This document shows, piece after piece, positions 47,237-61,426 of a DNA stretch of 64,000 bases. How positions within the stretch are numbered: position 1 is the first letter of the stretch; every line of letters begins with the position of its first letter. A program made the translations under genes and the position numbers. This stretch comes from Brachynemurus nebulosus (lineage: Eukaryota > Arthropoda > Insecta > Neuroptera > Myrmeleontidae), in assembly GCA_035578155.1 (NCBI GenBank), contig JAPWDM010000008.1:25506598-25570597 (forward strand), written 5' to 3'. Under the pieces are notes generated by a model. It was given only the letters and a program-made list of their open reading frames with translations, had not been told where the DNA came from and ran no database searches.

Positions 47237-47314
47237 GCTTATTTCTCACTCATATGAATTGTTGCACTCTCCCTACGGGCTCGCGCAACAAACTCATATT
47301 TGTGAGAAATAAGC
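47237..47314. repeat. Imperfect palindrome, about 30-base arms
   Basis: GCTTATTTCTCACTCATATG, then AATTGTTGC, pairs with GCAACAAACTCATATTTGTG then AGAAATAAGC. The loop CTCTCCCTACGGGCTCGC is GC-rich. Confidence 0.85.
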
Positions 47315-48938
47315 CATTTTTGCCACTTATTGTATAATATACTATTTTAAATCAAGCTTTTTCAACGTAATTTATATGAACATGAGGCTTTATTATTAAT
47401 TATATATGCCTCAGACGCAAACTACTACATTACTTTACTTCTCGGTAGTTACCAAACTTGAGAAAACGAGTCAAGCTTAAATAAACTATGTTGAACATTT
47501 AATACAAACTTTATTCAAAAATTTTTTTATACTCAAATTATTTTTTATTGTTGGATCCTAATGTTTCTTATCTTTATTTACTTAGAAAATTTTTTTTATC
47601 CAGTAATGTCTCTGATTCTATTTATTTCTGCTAAACGCTAGAGCATTATTTTATGCAACCGCCTAAGATATTTTTACGGTTATTCAAAATTTTGCAAAAA
47701 TGACTTTTTGAAAAAAATGTTACATAACACCTTCAATAGTCCTTCATCCACTCATGTCTCCAATTGTTATGGAAATTAACTTATTCATTAAAATACAAAT
47801 TAAAACTTACATAACAATCAAGATTTATGCAGTTAGAAGAATGTACACACACTAAACCTTGGATGATTTGCTTAAAGGTATGTGTATTTTATAGACTTAT
47901 TTTCATGTAAATAACATATTTGACCGTAAAACACTATAACTTTGGATACAATGTTTCATGATGAACAGGCATGTAACAGTGATGTTCAAGTCGTTAATAG
48001 CGATTAAAGAGTTGCCGCAGAACAAATTTTGATAGGCCTCCTAATTTACAAATTAAAACTTGAGACACAGTCTAACCGCAGGCGGAAAATAGGTGACATT
48101 TTCTGAATAAACTTTTGACTACTTTTAGAGCAAAAATGAAAATTTCGCATGCAAATTACCTCAATTTTACCTCAACCAGTCTATGTAATTCATTTCGTTT
48201 TTGCAGCTATTTATTTAAAAGAGAAAAATAAACTCGATGACGTCTTCATGTATACAACATTTTTGTTAAAATCGCTAGAAATGATGATTTTGATGTTAAA
48301 AACTTGAAATTTGAAATTGCTGATTAATTATCAATAGTGCTTTTTAATTTTTGGCAAAATCATAATTATTGTAAAAACAGCAAAAAAAGTACTTGCGGAC
48401 ATCAAATCACATTTCCTGAATGAATTTGGGAAAAATAACTCGGATGCCAAGAAAGCCTGACTGATATATAAAATTTGTGTAATAAGAAAATACACTGGAT
48501 ATAAAATTTGATATTTTCCAATGTAAAAATTTTTATCTACCTATAGGTATTACGGGCGCAAGCTAAAAAGAACTTTTTTATCTACATCTGCATTTATCTT
48601 TGTCTATCATATTAATAAATAGAAGTTTACTCACTCACTCCTATAAAAACATAATTACTTGGTTTGGTTGGTAACTATGGAAATAATACAATTTGTGTTT
48701 CCCTCACCTCAGTTTCTGGAGGTCTTTTGAGCTTGTGCCCACAATAATATAATCAGATTTATTGGTTTTCTGAAAAAAAATTACCTGTAAATTTGTGATT
48801 GCAAACGATCTGTCCTACCGATACCCACTTCAAAACCCTGTTTCATTCCGAGCGAAATTTTTGACTTGCTCGATCTAAATAATCCTAGACAAGAAGTTAG
48901 CGTTGCTATTAAAACAAAAGATGAATAAATCAAATCTT
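47315..48938. other. Nothing recognised over 1.6 kb
   Basis: No supported gene, array or inverted repeat was identified here. Confidence 0.45.
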
Positions 48939-49148
48939 ATATGGTCCATCTCAGTTAAATTTAACCATGCTTCATCACTTATGAATTTAATAATTTCCGT
49001 TCTCTTGGTTTTATCTCTTTCATTATTGCACTTACGTAAATTTTAAAATTGCAGTCTGTTTTTAGAAAAGAAGATTGAGTTGTTTTGAATATAAGAATTA
49101 TTTAATTTTTTAACTTTGACTCATGATCAATTGTATTTAAAATAGAGT
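48939..49148 (-). repeat. R210 family copy 2
   Basis: The minus strand carries GAGATAAAACCAAGAGAACG, GGAAATTATTAAATTCATAA and GTGATGAAGCATGGTTAAAT. It gives the longest uninterrupted reading of the three copies. Confidence 0.75.
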
Positions 49149-49172
49149 ATAATTACACGTAAATACCCCTAC

Positions 49173-49662
49173 TATACAGGGTGTACAAAAAATAACTCTC
49201 GTCCTTTTGAGGTGTGACTCATTGCACCCTGTAGGCACTCAAACCACAGGAACTTTTGCGACATTAACAGTCTGAGAAAATCGCAACTTAGCTGGCTACA
49301 TAATGTTTCAAAATTTTTCTAAGTACGTCCCTATCTAAATTATGCATAAATACCTTCGTAATATCAAAGGTAGAAAATAATTTTATTGACTAAAATTCAA
49401 TAGAATTTTGTAAACATATTTAGGGCGTAAACGTGCTTTCTAGATATTTTTTGTAAGAACAAAAAATTTATCTTACAAAGTTGGGATGGTTCAGAGCTGG
49501 GTTAAAAAAAAATTTTAAGGGCCCCTTTTTTACCCATATTTAGGATCAAATTTTTTCTGTTAAAAACAGTTTTGGTTCAAATTTGTTGGCAAATATTAAT
49601 TACATGGGTGAGATCTACCCACTGTTTTCGTAGCGAGATTTGTATACTTTACACCCTGTATA
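49173..49662. mobile_element. TA-flanked MITE, CAGGGTGTA ends (long form)
   Basis: (TATA)CAGGGTGTACAAA at 49177 is mirrored by TTTACACCCTG(TATA) near 49658. The first 100 bases match the short forms at 58255-58400 and 58475-58610 (AATAACTCTCGTCCTTTTG, CCTGTAG-CACT, ATTAACAGTC). Confidence 0.8.
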
Positions 49663-50400
49663 ACAAAAAAAATTCCTTTTAATTTCTGGCATTATTTAGA
49701 AGGAGTAAATGTGAAGAACGCGAGTCTACAGCGGAGATATAATTTTTTCAAGAGTTTGTAAATTTACCTTATTTATGTGAGACAAAATTGTGTAACGCCC
49801 ATTCTCACCGCGCTTTTCGTTCTACCTGTCTTTTGATAATTAGACGGTCGATATATGGTGATAAGCATTTGACATAAAAACATTTACTAAAGTTGCAAAA
49901 ACGACTACTACTACTAATTATACCATGTAATATAACATTAACTTAAACTACCTTTTTAGCACAAAAATTATGTTGATTGATATAAATCAAAATCAACGAT
50001 TACTGTCTATTACCAGTACCATAAATCAATAGTTCTTAATTCAATATAAAATTATCTTTATTACAAAATAATAAAATGCGAAACAATCTTAAATGTTTAT
50101 AATTATGATAATTATCTTCATGTGTCTGATATATCCAATTTTATAAATAGGTAGGTCTATTAAAAGTAAACATTTTTATTCAAATTATTCATAAAAATAG
50201 AAAAAAAATTTTATAGCCTAGCTTTGCACATTCCCAAGACAATATGTTACCTGCTTATGTAATTCATGAATGAATGTTGTTAGTTTGTTTTATATTTTTT
50301 TTTATGTATAGATATTACTGATATTACTTATGGATACCGTCTGGCTCATTAAAACATTTCGGATCTATATTCTATGCAATTCCAAATTCTATCCATATTC
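49663..50400. other. Nothing recognised
   Basis: AT-rich sequence with no supported feature. Confidence 0.45.
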
Positions 50401-51321
50401 TAAGGTCCGATTTACATTAACGCTCTGTTCTCACTCCGATATTACTCCGCTCCAGGTTCGATAAAATAGTCTTACACAATAAACAATGAGTGTATTCACA
50501 TCATCGCTCTGATATCGGTCCGATATCAGTCGCGGTTCGCTCCCGTTTCAATGCCACTCCAATATCAATACCACTCAGGTAATATTTTATTGGAGCGATA
50601 TCAGACTTGTTATGGCTTGTACCTATAGTGTAAACCAAGTGGTCAGCGTAAGTGTAGAAAATTGTAACTTGTAGGGATGTATAAAATATATCGATATATC
50701 AAAATATCGATATTTTTTTTCAAATATATCGATAATTTCTGGCGATACTTTTAGTAGCGATATATCGATATATCGATATTTTTTTTCAATATTTTTTTCC
50801 TGAAGTTTTTTCCAAGCTAACATGTACGGGATGTACGACATTTACCACATGTGGCACATGTACAAATGTACAATTTTACAGTAGATAATTTTCTACATAT
50901 TATGTATGTCGCACACATGGTGTACGCTTGCGCGCCAAATTTATTCTGATTTCAAATATTGAAATTAGATGTCAAGTCAGATATTAAATGCAGTTTATTT
51001 AAGTCTGAAAACTTTTCGATGATGTTAAAAAACTGGCTTTTTAACATCATCACATCATGACGGTCATAATCTATAATGAGAAAACACCCAACTGGTCCAC
51101 TATTTTGACAGTTAAAATCGCTAATATCGCTAATACACCTACTTATACTTTATGTGGAATTGTTGACGTCGTATGACGTGGTGTGTAAGTTAGTAAGGTT
51201 TAACTTGACATCTTATGACGTCAATGACCGTCAAGGTGTTTAAACAAAACTATCTAAAAAGTCACTAATATCAAGATTATTTAGTATTTATATTGTTTAA
51301 AAAATTTCTCTACCTCAGTAC

Positions 51322-51369
<48 letters not shown>

Positions 51370-52098
51370 GATACATCGATATATCGATATTTTTTTTCGA
51401 TATATCATTGTACGATATTGAGATTTTTTAAAAATATCGATACTATAAATATCGATACTTTTAAAAATATCAACATCCCTAGTAACTTGTGATGAGTCCA
51501 GATTGAGCCCGACACGGCTTAGGTGGTTCAGTCGTCCACAACGCTTGTAGCGGTTCGGATGTTGATTGTTGCAACAATGTAATACAATGAATACGTAAGC
51601 CTAGAGTACATACGTATTACACCAGCATTATATATATGTACTATTACCGAGTGTGTAGGTATGGTATATGTATCATCTCCTTCCAATGACCGAGCTATAC
51701 ATATGTACGGAATATTACACATACAAATGTCCACTACAGCACACATACAGACACAAACTCTAAATATGTATATCACCATAGAAAGTGGGGAAGCTCCTCC
51801 CATTTTTGTGACGTAACTTTTTGGCGACAAGCGGGATACTAACTATTTAACAGTAGTTTGGCCGCTTAGTTTTTTGATTCCACTCCACTCCGCTTGCATT
51901 CAGTTGTTATGAAAAGATATTTGTATCGAACTCAGACCGAACTGGGAGTGTACCCAGAGTGGCATTATAATGTGAATAGAGAACGAATGGGTACCAGCAT
52001 GATATCAGCACTGTAATGTGAACACAACAAGATTATATCGAATCGGGAGCGTAATGATATCGGAGTGAGAGTGGAGTGATAATGTAAATCGGGCCTTA
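50401..52098. mobile_element. Inverted-repeat element with CTCCGATATC motifs, host of a nested hAT
   Basis: TAAGGTCCGATTTACATTAA at the left is mirrored by TTATAATGTGAAC and AATGTAAATCGGGCCTTA at the right. Motifs like CACTCCGATAT, CTGATATCGGTCCGATATCA and GGAGCGTAATGATATCGGAG recur in both subterminal zones. The interior carries a complete hAT-type element. Confidence 0.8.
50672..51481. mobile_element. hAT-type element nested in the 50.4-52.1 kb element
   Basis: It begins TAGGGATGT and ends ACATCCCTA, flanked by a perfect 8-bp duplication GTAACTTG (50664-50671 and 51482-51489). Both ends are rich in ATCGATAT motifs. A long A run (about 51325-51368) lies near the right end. A degenerate copy of the MITE at 52123-52274 lies inside at about 51056-51243. 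Confidence 0.92.
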
Positions 52099-52122
52099 TA
52101 GTTACTTACTATTCGTTTTATT

Positions 52123-52274
52123 GACACCTTGAAGGTCATAACCTATAATGACAAAACGCCCAACTGATTAACTATTTTGACAGCTCATACACTTTATATG
52201 AAACTGTTGACATCCTACGACGTGGTGCGTGAGTTAGTGAGACTTCACTTAACGTCAATAATTGGCAAGGTGTC
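52123..52274. mobile_element. 152-bp MITE, GACACCTTG ends
   Basis: GACACCTTGAAGGTCATAAC at the left and CAAGGTGTC at the right form short inverted ends. A related copy in the same orientation lies at about 51056-51243, sharing TGACAAAACGCCCAACTG-like and ACGACGTGGTG-like blocks. Confidence 0.75.
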
Positions 52275-53583
52275 AAACTGGACCCGAAATGTTTCACTGA
52301 TTGTGAGCCGCACCGTATAAGAACGATTATAATATTAGGTATACAATGTATAGTCACTGTAACTCAAAAGTCGTCCCACTTTCTTCTTACCTAGACTGAC
52401 CATGTATGTTTTAAACTGTTAACTGATGAAAGATGTGTTACAGCGTGCATAAAGTATTAGCGACAATTTATCCCTTGGGATTATTTTATCTCATTGTCAC
52501 TTTAGTGAACTTTTATTATGTATATTAGTAACCTTAAATTATAAAATTATCGAACCTGTTTTACATAGGTTAGTTTCTTCTTAATATTTAAAATTTTTAA
52601 TTTGAAAAAATGCCGCTACACAGCATCTTGCATAACAGTGAATTTCCTAAGACATAATTTTACTAAAATAACCTTCTGTCACATATCAAATATCTTCTAT
52701 TTATTTCAATTCAACAAAAAGAATTTTAAGTAAATCATAAAATGAATTTATAAATGGTAACGGTTCAAAGTTCAAAAACTTATGGTCGAGTCTGACAGAA
52801 TATATTACCATAATATTTAAAATGTATCAAACAGTAATTTTATCAATATTTTAATAATTTTTTCCCAAATTAGCCGAAAATTGGTGCCAAAAAACAAGCG
52901 ATATGACCCTATTATAGTCTTTGAAGTATTCGTATAACATTTAAAAACTTAAAGTTTCATTCGAGAACAACCAATTTTGCGAAAACATGTAAACAATTAT
53001 ATGTAGTGATCCCAGTGCTCCCACCACATCCTTTATTACAACATATAAGTATACTTCGCAAGTTTGCGGTACTGACAGCACCGTACTTATATTTTAAAAA
53101 TTTAAAACGTTAATAAATTGGTGTAAATACATTTAAAAAAAATTATATCCATATATTCTCTATTAACCATTAGCTATTAATAAAAATTAGTTTAAAGCAA
53201 CTAAAAGGCTTTATTTGAAAAAATTACAAAAATTTTGGGTTTTTTTAAATTAAAATTGTTGAAAATTTGACTGACTGACTGTAACTAAAAACTTGTTAAT
53301 TTAAAAATAAGTTGTTCATTTAAAAAAATATTTTTACGAAAATAAAACAATGTTGTCTCTCTCACATTTTACTGGAAGAAAAAAGACAGTTAATACAAAT
53401 AAATCATTTATTTGTAACATCAAAAAATACCTTACACAATACATATATATCTATTTGAATTAAAGTTACATAAACAAGTTTTGACAAGAAATGTATGCAT
53501 ACTTACCTAGAGTATATTCAAAATATACGGATATAAAACGGTATATTCATATGTAATAGACAATTACGTATTATTTATTTTTA
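52275..53583. other. Nothing recognised over 1.3 kb
   Basis: No supported coding frame, tandem array or element boundary. Confidence 0.45.
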
Positions 53584-54630
53584 GGCAATTGACTATGTAC
53601 AAAAAAACAGGGGGAAAAGGAACTAATTCGTAACAGCTGTTTTATTGTTTCACATGTTAAGTTGTACCCCAAAGATGATAAATTCACAAAGTGCTATTAA
53701 ATTTAGACGTGAGTTTTACGAACGACGTAAATTTATCGACTCTTAAATTTTTTAACTATAACTCAAAAACTATGCATTTTTCGTAATTACATATGATATG
53801 ATTTTTTGTAGAGAATTAAATTTCCTATCAAAATGGCTCTTCCGGAACTCAAACAACTTTTTTCTCAACAAAATAAGTCAAAAAAACTATTTAAAAAAAA
53901 TTCGTTAAGTGCGTGTTTTTGACACGCACTAAGTAATGTCACCTCAGTGAAAATGTTGATTTATGATTTTTTGTTAACTCTATAGTTGTTAACTCTACAG
54001 CCCTCTTGCGTTTTTCAATATGGATGTACAACTCTATAATTATTCAATATGGATGTACAACTCTATAATAATGGTTCCCCCACTATGATCACACAACGAT
54101 ATTAATATGTCATCCTTCGATGAGATAAAAAGAGGCAATTTTTCAATTTTTTTTTTTAAATTTTTGTGCAGCACTTTTTTCGGAGTGAATTTAGGTATAG
54201 GCATTGGTTCACAAAAAAGAAAGCTGATGGAATTCCCGTCAGAATGGTGACCGTTAAGAATATTTTCGATAAAAACTGACTGAGATACAGTCGTTCAAGA
54301 TTACCTACTTTTTTACAATTTTATTATTTTTTACTTTTATATCAAGTATTTGTAATTTTTACACGTAAAAATTATTTTTATTCAGTACAAAAATTACTTC
54401 TACTTTATCAGAGATAATGATAAAAGTATTTGTTGAAAATTTTGATATTTATATAATCTTAGGTATAAAAAACTTGAATATTGTACTAATTTATAGTTGT
54501 TCTAATCTTTTTTTTTTTTAAATCACATATCTATTAAATTTCCCTCATAATGTTGTCAAATTCAAAATCAATATCTTCATCAACATTGTTTTGGGCATCT
54601 TTTTCCCTAACTTCTGGAACATCTGGAAAA

Positions 54631-54725
54631 TTATAGGAATTAGCTGCTCCATGTCCTGCAAAGAATGTATTGGGCTCAATTGTGAAAACGCGGATGTTCC
54701 AGAAGTTACCGAAGAAGATGTCTAA
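54631..54725 (+). pseudogene. CXC gene 3' end in foldback copy B
   Basis: The frame reads GISCSMSCKECIGLNCENAD then VPEVTEEDV before an early TAA. It retains the canonical spacing C-x3-C-x2-C-x4-C that the main copy at 562-1038 has lost. The inverted counterpart in the left arm (about 54540-54626) covers only the acidic tail. Confidence 0.6.
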
Positions 54726-54884
54726 AACGATGTTGATGAAGATATTGATATTGAATTCGAAAAAATTATGGGAAAAAAATAATAGATATCTAATTTAAAA
54801 AAAAAAATTAGAACAATTATAAATTAGTACAATATTAAAGCCTTTTTAGCGAATTTTCAGAATGAAAATTCAGCTATTACAGCA

Positions 54885-55130
54885 GCTCTTATGGTAAGAC
54901 CTAAGCCCGGGACTATGGCAGAAATTTGTTTTGGAGCCTCTAGAACTCGAAAATCTACTTCACTAAAATTTATATATATATAGATATATATATATGTATT
55001 TATGTGTGTACGCGATAGCTGTCGAACGAAGCATTTAATTGTTACGAAATTTGTTAAAATCGTTAATTGTTCAAAACGCTTGGATAAGTTCGTTAGCCAG
55101 ACACATCCGATGCCACAGACCGGATATTTT
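54885..55130 (+). repeat. (TA)n-containing repeat, short copy
   Basis: The order is CGGGACTATGGCAGAAATTTG, short TA tract, GTGTGTACGCGATAGCTGTC, GAA-GAAGCATT, then TTCGTTAGCC. The same order recurs at 57880-58800 with the TA tract hugely expanded. Confidence 0.65.
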
Positions 55131-55139
55131 GGGCTTTAA

Positions 55140-57870
55140 AGTCTTTTTTTTGTGTTTTTGATCAGAATTTAAAACTTTTTCAAAAATTTTATTACATTAT
55201 CAAAAATTTCGTAAGAAGTTATATCAGAGAGCTTTTTATACTTTTTTTCTATATAACGTGGTTCTTAAGAAAAATCAAAAATAATCTCTTTTTAAAAGTC
55301 TCTTTTTATTTGTTATTTCACTCTACCTCGTTTGATTTTTCTATTTAATATATATTGTGTTTATAAATGTGTCTAAGGGTGTTTCGTCACTAGTTATTTC
55401 TATTACCTAAATATATGTCAGATTTCTTTAATTAAACATTATGAATAATGTCTTAATAAATTTATAAAGTTATATTATAAATGTTAATCAATTAAACTGT
55501 ACTATTTATTTGATTAAATAAACTTTTGACATATTTTTTTTTGTGGTGTTGAATGGCCCTTAGCTATTTGTAAACGAAGTACAAATTTTGATAATGTTAG
55601 TTTTTTGTTTTGTTTTTTTATAACAATCTGTCAAATGGAATCATTTTTAAATATATGCATATAATATGCATGCATGTATATAACCTAATTATAAATATTT
55701 TTGTTTTAACACATTATATTTATTATTTTGAAAATTTTCTTATTTAATTTTAAATAAGATGAACTAAATTAGAAAAAACTAATTGATGGTAAGGAAATTT
55801 TATAAAAAAAAATATATATTTGACAAGATTTTGATGACATATAATTGGTATACTTTGGAATTAAAAACAAAGTACATGGGTACAATATAGTGTTTTTAAC
55901 GGAAAATAAAGTTTTTGGAGCAACTAAACAGTGCCGGAACAACTAAATTAGCCATGTAGCAGGAGCCAGCAGTTACGAGCCTCGCGCTTGTGTCCAAAAA
56001 AACAATACAAATTCACACAACATGAGTTATTTAACAAAAAAAAAAAATAAAAATAGAAAAAAACGAATTTTGGCTCAACTTACATTTGAATGCTAAATCA
56101 AATCTACATAAGTGACATTTTTGACAAAAAAACACCAATAAAATTATGTATCATTTAATTAAAAATAAATTTTAATCTTTCTTAAAATATTTTACATTGT
56201 TACACATATAATTTAATTTCCATTAATAATTGTTAATGAATTTTAACCTCTTTACACACGACAGTTAGCTATTCAAACATTTTTACATTTGTAATTAAGT
56301 GTTAATTCGTTGTTGAAAACATTCATCACAAAAGATTGGAAATTTCTTTAGGTACTGGCAAGTAGATTGTTTGTCTACAATTTAATTGAAATACTCATAA
56401 AACAATCTAAAAAATAAAAAAATACATTAATTAATTATTAAATTTTTTGAAATATTTAACATCTTACCTGAATGGGGTTATAAATTCCAAAATATGTTAC
56501 AACCTTTCAAAATGTTGAACAATAATCCTATTTCAAATTTTAAATTTGTAATTCAATATCGACTAGATAAAATGTTTACAAATGAAAATGATTTCTACAC
56601 ACTAACTAAAAAAGTAATAGCCCATTTTCTGAACAAAGGAATAGACATTAAAGTATCCATCGTATCCATTAAAGAGATTAAATATCAATTGTGTAGACAA
56701 CCCAGCAGAGGGCAACAAGTTACAAACAACAAAGCAAATTCCTCAAAGCGGCAAATTTAAATAATAAATAAATAATTATAATTTTTTGTTTACTCTATTT
56801 AAGAAAATAATTAGTCAATTAAATAAGTGTTAATTTATAATTTATTGAAGTAATAATTTTGATTACTAAAATCTAAATCTTTTTAACAATGATTTATTAT
56901 TAAATAATCAATATATAGATATATAATACAATTAGAAAAAATGTTATAAAATTTTGTGAAAAGCACACAGCCAAGGTTACTTAACGGATTTCGACTAGTG
57001 AAGTGTCTATGAATAGAGCATCATATCAGGGGTGGCACAAGAGAGCCTGAATTTTCAAATTTGGTTTCATTATTAGTTGTTATCGTTAGTTACGGAGCCA
57101 CAAATTTTAATTTTTTTCCAAAGCAATTACACGTAAAGTAAAATAAATTGTTTATTCATTTCTCTTATAGAAATGGATAAACAGATCTCAGGTAACTGTA
57201 CTATTATTATTTAAATTAAAATAAGATGATTTTGTTAGTATAAGTGAGGGCAAAATTATCACCCAGGACCTTGGGACCCCAAAAAAACTTCTTCATACTA
57301 AACAGCTGGGCGGATCTCAAGAAGATGTTGCAAAAATTAGATATGCTACTGAAATATGAATATTACTTGCTTTTATAGTATTAATTATTTAAGTAACTGT
57401 TTTTATACAGAATTTCAGAATAGCGAATTAAAAAGTGAAGTAAGGTTAAGATTGTTCTGCAGAACCTTCTAATAGGGATCACATTAAATAGCTGAATGGT
57501 GCGGACAATTAAATCGATCCCCAAGTTACCCTTGAAACACTATTGGAATTCCAGAAAAAGATGAAAGTAGCATTAAAATTGTTATTCTCCAAGAAGGGTC
57601 TAAAACTGAAGAATATCTAAAACTATTATTACGGATATCAGAGTAAAGGTCTCAAACTAAAGCTACAAAATACAAAAATGTATTCTATTGCACGAAATTA
57701 TATAAATCAAAATTAAAACAAAAATAAAACAAAACAGACACCTGAGTGAAGCCGCAGGACGGAAAGCAGAAAAAAATTATAAATTTTTCTGTTACTTAAG
57801 TAAAAATTCATTTAACTATTAAATTATTATTTTAAGCGACTTTCCATTTTGGAACTTAATTTATGACGGA
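55140..57870. other. Mostly unassigned; unrecognised frame at 56431-56760
   Basis: An open frame with an ATG at 56494 ends at 56760 and contains NFKFVIQYRLDKMFTNENDF and a polar C-terminus. I recognise no domain, and it may be a decayed element protein. At about 57028 CAGGGGTGGCACAAGAGAGC resembles a hAT start without a partner. Confidence 0.35.
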
Positions 57871-57923
57871 GAATGTCATGGAAAGATCCGAGTTCGGGAC
57901 TATACGGCAGAAATTTGTTTAAA

Positions 57924-58089
<166 letters not shown>

Positions 58090-58150
58090 ATATAATCTGT
58101 TGACGCAATCCATTCATGTATCATATGAAAATATGGAATAAAGTTTATTA

Positions 58151-58400
<250 letters not shown>

Positions 58401-58474
58401 TATAGTATATGCACACATAAATATATACATATGTATATATATATATATATATGTAGGTGTGTATATATATTATA

Positions 58475-58606
58475 TACAGGGTGTAAAGGAAATAATTCTT
58501 ATTTCCTATATCGAGGGGTGACGCGACTGTTAATTCCGAAAAAAATCCTGCGGTTTTAGTGTCTACAGGGTGCAAAGAGTCACCCACAAAAGGACAAGAG
58601 TTATTT

Positions 58607-58610
<4 letters not shown>
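58475..58610 (-). mobile_element. CAGGGTGTA MITE, short form, inverted copy
   Basis: It is the reverse complement of 58255-58400 over nearly its whole length (TACAGGGTGTAAAGGAAATA at its plus-strand start). Its right end merges into the TA tract without a clear terminal CAGGG. Confidence 0.8.
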
Positions 58611-58678
<68 letters not shown>

Positions 58679-59674
58679 GTGTGTGTCTGCGCGATAACTC
58701 TCGAATGAAGCATTCAATCCTTACGAAATTTTGTTAGAAATTCAAAAGTCTCAAAAGCTGGGACGAGTTCGTTAGCTGATATGTCCGATTTTTAGAAGCC
58801 ATTTTTCATCATTTTTAGTGATTTTTTGGTTAAACTTATTTAAATGCATATGTGCTATACTATATGTGATCTGCCAGGGTCCTGGGGACTCAAAAGTAAA
58901 GAATTAACTACTCAACCGATTTCGAAAATCTTATCACTGTTATAGAGTTAAACTATTTTAGATGGATACAAGTTGTTATATGAGATCCGTCAGTGTCCTG
59001 TCTTTGAAAATTCGCTATGTTATGCAGGTGCTGCGACAGGGGTATTTATACCTAAGATCATATGAGTATCAAAATAGTTAACAAAAACTTTTATCATTAT
59101 CTCTGATAAAGCAGAAATAATATTTATACTAAATAAAAATAATTTCTGCGTGTAAAAATTACAAATAACTTGATATAAAATTAAAAGGTAATAAAACTGT
59201 TAAAAAGTAGGTAAATTTGAACGACTGTAACTCAGCCAGTTTTCATCGGAAATATTTTTACCGGTCACCATTCTGATGGGAATTGTATCAGCTTTCTTTT
59301 TTGTGCACCAATGCCTATGCCCAAATTCACTCAGAAAAAAGTGCTGCACTAAAATTTAAAAAAAGAAAGAAAAATTGAAAAATTTCCGCTCTTTTAAATA
59401 GTTTTTTTGACTTATTTTGTTGAGAAAAATGTTCCTTGAAATCGTAAAGTGCCATTTCGATAGGAAATTTAATTCTCTACAAAAAATCATATCATGTGTA
59501 TATACGAAAAATGCATAGTTTTTGCGTTATAGTTAAAAAACTTAAGAATCGATAAATTTACATCGTTCGTAAAAACCCACGCCTAAATTTAATAGCGCTT
59601 TGTGAATTTATCATTTTTGGGGTACAAATTAACATATGAAACAATAAAACAGCTGTTACGAATTAGTTCCTTAT

Positions 59675-59750
59675 AATATTAATAGATTTGAGCGTTACTT
59701 TATGGTATTCCATATTTGTAAATAATAAACAAATATTTTTGCGAAGTAAT
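59675..59750 (+). mobile_element. R76 repeat inserted with 6-bp CCTTAT duplication
   Basis: CCTTAT lies at 59669-59674 and again at 59751-59756. Between them are 76 bases, AATATTAATAGATTTGAGCG to GCGAAGTAAT. The uninterrupted site is present in foldback copy A at about 1728-1740 (AGTTCCTTATTCAACTACAT). Confidence 0.8.
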
Positions 59751-60026
59751 CCTTATTCAACTACATAGTCAATAGCCCCTTCTAGAATCGCATCAAAATG
59801 TTTTATCGAAAAAAAAAACAATTTTTAATGCCTTAGAAAAATAAAGTAAACATGGATAAAATTACAATAAGATAAAACGTTGTAAAAAAATCTTCGGTAT
59901 ACATATATGATTTTACACAAGTAGTTACCTATAGTATTCATAATAATTATAATAATTAATAAGTATCCTTGAAAATGACACTGCACCCGCTCGGCTTTGA
60001 CATTTGACATTAACGTGATAAATAAA

Positions 60027-61347
60027 AAGCCGTGAGCAGCGGGGCTCCATCACGGAAGTCCAATTTTTCCTTTCATCTTCGGTATTGAATGTCTACAAGC
60101 AAAATGTAGTTGAAAGACTACAAGCGATTTGTCATTTTGGTGGTTTCAAAACTGATAATGAGTGTTCGGCTGATCGAGGCTTTAAAAAAAGGTTTTAAGT
60201 TTTTAAGGGCTGAACCTCAGTAAATTTCAATTTTGTGCCGATAGCAGATAGCAGGAAAAAAACTAACATAATTCGTACGAGGGCATTCCTACCCATGCTT
60301 ATCCGCCAATTGCCTTTGTGTTTTAATTTTAAATATTAAAAACGGAACTTAAATTGTAAACTGGAAGGCCTTTATGAAGATATTTTTTCTTTCCAAAAAA
60401 ATCCAAAATTTCTATTTTATAAATAATAAAAATCCAAATACCTACTTTATAAATAAACAGTGACTTTAATAACATTTTTAAATTACTTAATATTTGTGTA
60501 TCGCATTTGTTATAAAAAAAAAATTCATTTTTTTTTTAAGTTTTCTATAATTACTATTCGCCTACTTGTTTTAGATTAAAAATAATGCATTTAAAACACA
60601 TTTAACTATACCATTGAATTCCGATATAAAAATGGTAGAAGTGGGGGGAAAAATAATGTAGAATCCCTAAAAGACACTGGCTGGATACTAACTCAATACA
60701 CGTACAAAATTTCAGCCCTCTAGCTTTCCTTAGAGAGTCTCTAGACGTGTTAGCAAAAAGCAAAAAAATTAATGATATATTGGCGTAAAAATCGTGGGGG
60801 TAAAGGTTAAAAGTTGAAACCTCCAAAAAGTAGTGTCTGGCTATTGGCTTAAACTGTACACAAAATTTCAGCCCTCTAAGTTTATTTGGGGAGATTCTGA
60901 CCCGAACGAAACTGTTAAAAAACAAGAAAAATCATATTCTTTTTGGTATAAAAATGGTGGGGGTAAGAATTAAAAGCTGAGACCCCCAAATGGCATCCGC
61001 TTGATACTAACTCAATCTGAATACAAAATTTCAGCTCTCTAGGATTATTTGGGTGACCTGTGGGAGTGGTATAAACTTCCAAAACGTCAAAAGAGCATGA
61101 AATTGTTGTTTAAAAATTAGGGGGTCGGGTAAAATATTAAAACCTCCAAAAAGCACAACCTAGGTACGAACTTTATCAACACGCTAAATTCCAACCCTCT
61201 GCGTTAATTCTGGGGGGCTGTGGGCGTGTTAGATCCGGCCAAAATACTTTGTTCTCCCTCTACTCCCTCCAAATCATCCTAGGAAACTGAGTGTTGGATA
61301 TGTTGTAGACCGAAATATTATTTGCAACTGGTTTAGAAAAGTTTATA

Positions 61348-61426
<79 letters not shown>

